From Bursaphelenchus xylophilus (taxonomy: Eukaryota; Nematoda; Chromadorea; Rhabditida; Aphelenchoididae): 64,000 nt of DNA. Location of the stretch: NCBI GenBank assembly GCA_904066235.2, contig CAJFCV020000004.1:9486001-9550000 (forward strand), read 5' to 3'. The number at the start of each line of letters is the position of its first letter. Within the stretch, counting starts at the first letter, position 1. Below the pieces are notes generated by a model. The model did not search any database. It saw nothing but the letters and a program-made list of their open reading frames with translations, and was not told the DNA's origin. A program made the translations under genes and the position numbers. Below are positions 58,101 through 64,000 of the stretch, in pieces.

Positions 58101-61100
58101 GGAGTATTATGCGGAGGGTGAGCTATCTTTGCGCCTGCTAATTTTTGAGCTAACAGGGAGGTGCTTCAAGTATGGCGCTTATATTTTCATGAAATTTTAC
58201 ATAAATTTAACAAACTTAGATTAATTTTTTTTATAAGGCATTCGCGAATCTCCTATAGCGATACCGAGATTTTTAGGTCCAAAGTTCATAAAGATGTGCC
58301 ATGTTTTTGTGAATCCTAACAAGGAAAGTTTTACATCTGTTTCTATCGTAAAGGTCAATGATTTTCAACAGCCTTTGCGGCCGAGAAAGTACGCAAAACA
58401 CGAAGAGCGGCCATAGAGAAAAAATTTTTGGTCATATTTTTGCCAGGTGTGTTAAAAAAAATATTTTTTTGCGGAAAAATTTCCCTCTAGGCTAGAAATA
58501 GGCATGAAACTTTTTATGACAAAATTCGAAAAAATTCTCCTATTTTTGCCAACTTTCCACATAAAAATATCGACCGTTGCTGCAAAGCGTGGACTAGGAG
58601 GTTTGGATTTTTTGTAAAAAAACTTATCTATTTTTTTGCCAAGTTCCGTCAAAATATGAGCGTCGCACTTTGAGCACTTCCCTTGTAAATCTACGCTGAC
58701 AATAAGTCATCTGACAGTCAGCACATCACACTCCCAGCCTTTGAAAAAACCATTTTCAGGCCCGCCAACCTGCTATCGAACGTTCGCCTCATGGAATGGC
58801 TCGTTTTCCTCGCCGATGCGAGTAGATCGACCCGGCGTTTACCGGACATCGCGGCATTGCGAATGGACCCTCAAAAACAAGGTCGGAGAGCCTTTGGCAA
58901 TCAAAATCCCAAAGTTTGAGCTAGCTCCAACCGATCATTTACTGATTTTTGAGACCACCGGGACCAGAAGCACCTTATTCGGAGACTTCACATCAAATAA
59001 TCGACCGCCTGCGGCGTTTATTTCGCTACAAGAAGAGGTAAAATTCAAGTTTCGAACGGCGAAACATACGATTGGCGCGGCTGGCTTTGAGGTCAGCTTT
59101 GAGCGCCGTTCTCTGGATGTAACGCTGAAGATGAATAGTGGGGTGATTCAGTCACCCAACTACAACAAAATGTTTGATCATATCCCCTTCGAACACACTT
59201 ATCGGATCGAAATCCCATGCGATTATGGCTACGAATGCCCGGCAACTTTGTTTTTCGACCATCTGAATATCACAAATCTGGATGATGTTACAGTGAGTCT
59301 TGTAGGGGTGTTGTAAAAAGTGGATGGGAAAGTTTGGAAATGTGTTTTCACCGCATGAGAAGCATTTATCTTCTACGTTACACATTCTTATTCCGAACTA
59401 TCCAAAAAATGAAAAAAATGGGCCTCTTACAGTTTTGCCAATATCTTGCTAGCTGCAAAGTGTACTGCGAATCCAAACATTGTACTTTAAAGCTGACGAA
59501 TTTGTCTTTCGGAATATGTTAATTTTGTAATGATACTCGTTGTGTACGACAAGTAAAACGTTGTTGAAAACTGGCATATTTTAACATCCGATGTCGGAAA
59601 AATGTGCTTTCTATGCGCCAGGTCCCAAAATTATGGGCTTCATCGTATACAGCATTTTGTTGAGTAGTCCATTATACTATTACTATAACATAAAATTTTT
59701 ATACATAAAATGATTATTTTTCGGTCGCTTCCGGTGATAAAACACTCATATTGACTGGAAACACATTGCCCACGGCATTTCGAGCACAAAACTCTGTTAT
59801 CCAAATCGGGATGATTGGAAAGTCAAGCGTCTTCGCCGCGCGAATATCTTTCTCCATCGGTAAGTCTACTAATTTTTATAATTCTTTTTGTAATGCTTGA
59901 AACTCAAGTCTTCTACTCAAGTCTTGAGCACAGTTTTATGTACATAATACTTCTACGTTTCAGACTGCCGACTCCCTCGCTCTCCGAACATCAAATTCAC
60001 CGATCTCGAGTCAGCGACATTCCGCAGCGTCCGAGTGTTTGAGTGTTTCAACGGACTTGACTGGTACTCGTTTCCATCAACGTGTGAAGCCGGCGGAGTC
60101 TGGTCGGCGTTTCCGGAGGCTTGCGAAACAAATAGTGAGTTATTTGTTTGTCGGTTCACTCTGTTTGATAATTTGTTCATTGGGAAGTGAGCGCTACAGT
60201 GGCGGACCTGATCCATTGGCCAAAGACGTACCATTTTGCATCTGGGAAGTATCAAAAATGAAGCAAAATACCTCCCTCTCCAAGTGAAAAAAACTCCGAT
60301 TTCAAAGGCGCGCCCACTTTTTTTGTGAGGGAAAGGGCGCGCAGTTCAAAACGTAGTTTTTTTTAGTTGGAGAGGGAGGCATTTTGCCACATTTTTGATA
60401 CTTCCCGGAAACAAAATGATATATTTTTTTGCCACTGGATCAGGTCCGTCACTGTAACTTTAACTGATCGATATTGCCCTATATATGACCCATCTGAGCG
60501 GTAAAATTGAAAGTTAAAAAATTGAGGTTAAAGATCTTATGTTGTGCTTTTACCTAATGTAGACGTTTGATCGGTATTTTTGACCAAGTTAAACCGGCCA
60601 GATTGGCCATAATTCGAAGTTAAAAGTCATACATTTTCTTTTTATCCAATGTAGACGTTTTTATTGGTATTTTTGGTCAAGTTAACCGGTCAGATTGGCC
60701 ATAATTCGGGGTCAAAAAGCTCAAAAATATTTTTTGTCCAAAAAAGGCCTCTGATCCGCCAGCCCCGTCCACTTGACTGGTCGAAATTGATCAGATTGCT
60801 CAAGCTGACCATTGAATAATCATCCATCTTATTTTTAGAGCAAGACCCTTGTGTTGTGGAGATCATCAAAAACGGACGTATAACAAACTTAAACCGCTCG
60901 GCAGGTTATATGGAATACGAATGTGGCGTTGGATACAAGCCACCAACTGGCCTGCATCCGACGGTACCAACTGCGAACGCAACTTGTTCGGCTAGCAAAT
61001 GGAGTCCAAACGTGGAATGCAGCCGTAGGTTCGCTTTTCTATTGCCCAGGGCACTTTCTATATTCATTGAAAATCGGGGCCTGAAGTAGATTTTTTTTAT

Positions 61101-61157
61101 TCTCTCAAAGCAAAAATGTGAAAGGCTGACTAATTTACAGGGGCTGTATCAAGATAA
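55117..61157 (+). CDS. Secreted mosaic protein: C-type lectin, LDLa, CUB, CUB, sushi, sushi
   Basis: Exons 55117-55258, 55316-55403, 56503-56879, 57574-57845, 57940-58117, 58760-59292, 59724-59859, 59964-60134, 60839-61024, 61141-61157; about 699 aa, phases consistent. After a signal peptide (to about residue 28) comes a C-type lectin domain (GTYCFKI ... CVAF ... GWSLEDCSQERYPALCQ). Next is an LDLa module with the calcium motif CDQRQDCWDGSDEEGC, a CUB domain split by exons 4-5, and a second CUB in exons 6-7. Two sushi/CCP modules follow in exons 8 and 9 (four cysteines and the GxW motif in the first). It is presumably an extracellular adhesion or receptor-clustering protein, as known CUB/LDLa and sushi proteins of worm synapses are. 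Exon 7 has no AG acceptor: the sequence reads tttttcg where tttttcag is expected. The last exon is tentative; the gene might instead stop at 61089. Confidence 0.82.
55500..55912. repeat. Family II copy, left end lost
   Basis: In intron 2 of the mosaic gene. Contains ctcgcgctttgcagaaacaa, gctctctcgacggcaaaa, gcctgcaaagcgcgagctaa, and the terminal gcgtcgcacttggggtactt. Confidence 0.8.
56126..56369. repeat. Palindromic MITE, family I, copy 7
   Basis: In intron 2 of the mosaic gene. TA at 56124-56125 and 56370-56371. Starts cagtggcggacctgatccag. Confidence 0.88.
57310..57560. repeat. Family II fragment
   Basis: In intron 3 of the mosaic gene: gagatattcaacgattttt, gagagcggtcagagaaaa, and a diverged tctatgcaaaacgaaagctg block. 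The ends are missing. Confidence 0.55.
58225..58690. repeat. Family II copy
   Basis: In intron 5 of the mosaic gene. Interior markers tagaaataggcatgaaac and gctgcaaagcgtggacta; right terminus gagcgtcgcactttgagcac and cttcccttgta. Confidence 0.7.
59400..59690. repeat. Diverged single arm of the 46980-48345 inverted repeat
   Basis: In intron 6 of the mosaic gene. Matches one arm over nearly 290 bp (ttgccaatatcttgctag, ggaatatgttaattttgta, atgatact.gtt). It ends about 30 bp before exon 7, whose acceptor is defective. Confidence 0.75.
60197..60454. repeat. Palindromic MITE, family I, copy 8
   Basis: In intron 8 of the mosaic gene. TA at 60195-60196 and 60455-60456. Arms as in the other copies. 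Confidence 0.88.
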
Positions 61158-61209
61158 TACAAGTTAAAAGTGGTCACTATGTCTACATGGTAGGCGGCGG
61201 TGCTGTGAA

Positions 61210-63307
61210 TTACTTTTTGTTGATGAGATTCAAGTACTCTTCGCGGGTCTTTGGGTCGTCGCGGAACACTCCGAGCATGCAAGAGGTGGCGGTGGTCGCG
61301 TTGATCTTTTGAACACCTCGCATCACCATGCACATGTGGCTGAAAGAATAGCATTTTATTGGCAATAGAGCCCTCTGATTTTTTAAAAAATTAAGCATTA
61401 TTTATTATCAGTCTGTCGGGAAAATAACGGCGGATCGTCGCGCCTCGGAATGCCCATCATCGCTTTGCGACTGCAAACCGCGGCTGGGGATTTGGTGCGC
61501 GATAGCGGCGAGGCGAGACATTTTGCTGCGACGATCCGCCGTTATTTTCCCGACAGACCGATATAAACGGTAAATGGGGCATATACGAATCCCGGAAAAC
61601 TTGGACTCTGAGGATGTACCAAAGCTGGGATTTTGATGATTTTTTGAGGGAGTACGTAAAATGTGGGGAAAGTTGAAAAATTCTCGACGAAAATTGCCAA
61701 ATCTGGGCGGTCAGAGCGACAGGTGAGGCGCTGAACTCAAATTTTATCCCCCAATATTCGCTTGATTGAAATTTGAAAGGTCATTTTGCCCTATCTGACT
61801 CGTCAACTGCCCTATCTATCTGACCATTCAGGCTGTCTGAAAATTCACCACCCCTTCCCTTATTTCACGACGTTTTTCAATTCTAAAATTTTCATTAAAT
61901 CTAGTCTTACCTTGCTTCAATAACCACCGCGACTCCAGCTGGCTGCACCGCTTGTAAAACTGCCTGAGCGATCTGTTTGGTCAAACGTTCTTGGACTAAA
62001 ATCGAACAGAAGATATACTCAAAAAGTCTCCAACTCAATTTCAAGCATCTTTCAAATTATTTACCTTGCAATCTTCTACTAAACATCTCCACGATCCTCG
62101 CGAATTTACTCAACCCCAGCACTTTTTTGTTCGGCAAATACCCGATGTGGACTTTGCCAATGAACGGGACTAGATGATGTTCGCACATGCTGTGCATTTC
62201 GATGTCTTTGACAATGACCATTTCGTCATGGTCTTCGTCAAAAACGGCTTCGTTCAAAATGTCATCCAAGTTTTGCTCATAGCCGTTCGTAAAGTATAGC
62301 ATGGCTTTGGCGGCGCGTTCCGGGGTTTTCAACAGGCCTTCGCGGCTAACATCCTCACCAACATGTCGTATGATGGAGCGGTAGGAATTTATCATCTCTT
62401 CTTCCTGCTTGGTGGGAGAGCTCTGGAATTTAATTTGGAATTAAAATGGATAATTGTAGTGTAATTTAAATGGCCAGAGTTCAAAGAGTAAACGTCAGAT
62501 GTCCTTGAAATTTACAAGGGAAGTACTTGAAGTGTGACGCTCAGATTTTGATGAAACTTGGCAAAAATTTAGAATAATTTTTTCTAAGATATATGCGGGA
62601 ATCCTAGCTCGCGCTTTGCAGAAACAACCGAGATTTTTAGATCGAAAGTCGGCGAAAATTTGGGACTTTTTGCCGAATTTCGGCACGAAAAGTTTCATGC
62701 CTATTTCAACCGTAAAGAATAATGTTTCTACAAAAAATCAAATTTTTCCGCACGAAACTGCCAAAGTTATGGCCAAAAAGCGGTTTTCTCTCTGACCGCT
62801 CTCCACGTTGAGCGTGCTCTCTCGGCGGCAAAAATCGTTCAATATCTCGGCGGCGACCGCAAAGCGCGAGCTAAAACTTTCAGGAATTGATATTTAGTCC
62901 ATACCCGATGTGTGTGCAAAATTTAAAGAAAATCTGAACGTCACACTTGAAGTACTTCCCCTGTTAGTAGTAAAATATTATGTGGAGCGTAATGCAATCT
63001 CTCAAAGTTTTAGCTCACGCGTTTCAGAGCCGCCTGAGATAATCATCATCGAAATTTGGACCTTACACTAAGCGCTTTCCGTGTGAAAAAACCCTTTTTT
63101 TGGTCATAATCTTGCCCCAAACATCTAATTTTTTAGATGACGTATGCCATGAAAGACGTTAAAGATCACTTATTTAAACACCCCACTCACCTTTTTATTC
63201 TTTCTGTACCCGTTGTTGTTCTGCGGCGACAGCGACAGCTTCTCCATGTTCAAGTCTTCGGAGGCCGAAGAGGAGGCGATTACTCCGCTGCTGCTGACAC
63301 GGTCCAT
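61210..63307 (-). CDS. cat-4: GTP cyclohydrolase I
   Basis: Converts GTP to 7,8-dihydroneopterin triphosphate, the first step of tetrahydrobiopterin synthesis, needed for dopamine and serotonin production. Exons 63307-63191, 62422-62065, 61995-61911 and 61339-61210 give 229 aa in phase. Residues 1 to about 47 are a poorly conserved, Ser-rich, probably regulatory N-terminus. The enzyme core then begins ([21 protein letters not shown]). Catalytic and zinc-binding residues are present: Cys and the two His in [30 protein letters not shown], the [13 protein letters not shown] helix, and the second zinc Cys in [11 protein letters not shown]. The C-terminus [10 protein letters not shown] is complete. 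The stop lies 52 bp from the tentative stop of the plus-strand mosaic gene. Introns 1 and 3 hold fold-back repeats. Confidence 0.96.
61405..61565. repeat. Palindromic MITE, family III, second complete copy
   Basis: In intron 3 of GTP cyclohydrolase I. Ends tatcagtctgtcgggaaaat and the complement attttcccgacagaccgata. Interior as in 29994-30134 (catcgctttgcgactgc, gcggcgaggcgagacatttt). Confidence 0.88.
62514..62965. repeat. Family II, full copy
   Basis: In intron 1 of GTP cyclohydrolase I. Left end acaagggaagtacttgaagt, right end acttgaagtacttcccctgt. Closest in content to the copy at 55500-55912. Confidence 0.8.
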
Positions 63308-64000
63308 TATTCCAAATCTCTGAAATAGTCCGGGTTCAGAGACGATGTTCTTTTTCGGGCCACTTCATTTGAATATTCTAACGCCCGCTGGGCCGGCCGC
63401 ACGTAACAGGCAGGCGTTTCACGCATTCTGCGTGCGTTTTCGCCCGAGTATCGGAAAACCCGACGGAAATTGGGAATGGCGGAGGCGGGGCGATAAACAG
63501 GGGATATCTTACTGGAATAGGGTTGGGAAACTTGCCAGATACTTGGCGGAGAGTGTGGTAATAGTTAAAGGGATTATAGAACAGAGGAAAGATAGCGTTG
63601 AAAAAACGTTGTAAATGCCAAAAACGGCAAAAAATAAAATGCATAGAGACAGATGAAATTTAGTATTTTCTTACAAAAAAATGATGGCTTAATGTTGCCA
63701 ACGCCGCCGTGGTATTCGACGATGTTTGATAGCTGTGAAATACGCCAATTTTAGAAAGAAATCTTGCGAATGTCACGAAGAAAATATTGTTTTTTTGCGT
63801 CTGTAGCTCACCACAGAAGAAATAAAATATCCTTGTCCAGTTTGCAACCCCGCCGCAAAGATTTCCGACAATTTACAAACAACCCATACAGAAAATTTTA
63901 GCTAAGTTTAAACGATATCTACGCTTCATGAACTTTCCTATGCAACAGCTCCCCGAACAGAGTCTCAAGTTTAGCGTGGGATTTGTAAACTCCCAGACAA
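63308..64000. other. Upstream region of GTP cyclohydrolase I to window end
   Basis: No gene, RNA gene or repeat copy that I can support. A GC-richer patch at about 63380-63500 follows the start codon side and may be promoter-proximal. Confidence 0.45.

Noticed and set aside
1..64000. Intact transposase, reverse transcriptase, rRNA or viral genes
   Set aside because: I looked for these across the window and recognised none; all mobile elements seen are non-autonomous.

Overview
The window is nuclear DNA from a nematode, most likely of the order Rhabditida. Three things support this. The introns are AT-rich and mostly short, with gtaagt donors and tttcag acceptors. The genes include a ground-like (hedgehog-related) protein, a Str-superfamily chemoreceptor and an eight-cysteine insulin-like peptide. 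Many small fold-back DNA transposons are also present. I cannot name the species. All gene models below were spliced by eye; for the main genes every splice phase closes to an in-frame stop.

Layout: (1) 1-1703 +, 3' part of an unrecognised proline/serine-rich protein gene; (2) 2812-4601 +, a six-exon gene I do not recognise; (3) 5078-13748 +, an afadin/canoe homologue (15 exons, 1172 aa; two RA domains, DIL, PDZ, no FHA found); (4) 14006-18012 -, a secreted BPI/LBP-type lipid-binding protein (10 exons, 564 aa); (5) 18013-25426, about 7 kb of repeats; (6) 25506-25942 +, a TATA-box gene for a tiny Cys/Tyr-rich peptide (33 aa); (7) 26246-27438 -, a CAML/GET2-like ER membrane protein; (8) 27966-28470 -, a ground-like domain protein; (9) about 28.6-48.9 kb, some 20 kb of fold-back repeats with no gene I can support; (10) 48942-50070 +, an insulin-like peptide gene with a tRNA-Thr(UGU) gene antisense in its second intron; (11) 51225-53516 +, a seven-transmembrane chemoreceptor; (12) 55117-61157 +, a secreted mosaic protein (C-type lectin, LDLa, CUB, CUB, sushi, sushi); (13) 61210-63307 -, GTP cyclohydrolase I (cat-4 type), tail-to-tail with the mosaic gene.

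The genes do not form one pathway or an operon. They cover cell junctions (afadin), lipid transport (BPI/LBP), tail-anchored protein insertion (CAML), epidermal or matrix secretion (ground-like), insulin signalling, chemosensation, extracellular adhesion or synaptic organisation (CUB/LDLa/sushi protein), and tetrahydrobiopterin synthesis (GTP cyclohydrolase).

The most striking feature is the repeats. At least six fold-back families recur. The clearest is a palindromic MITE of about 245 bp, in eight copies, seven of them flanked by TA; six of the eight lie in introns. Seven of the eight afadin introns longer than 200 bp each hold a fold-back element. In three places one palindromic element sits at the symmetry axis of another. 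A TTAA-flanked, piggyBac-like MITE, a 1.47-kb element with arrays of short repeats, and inverted repeats with 0.5-0.6 kb arms are also present, one of them carrying an inverted pair of coding exons.
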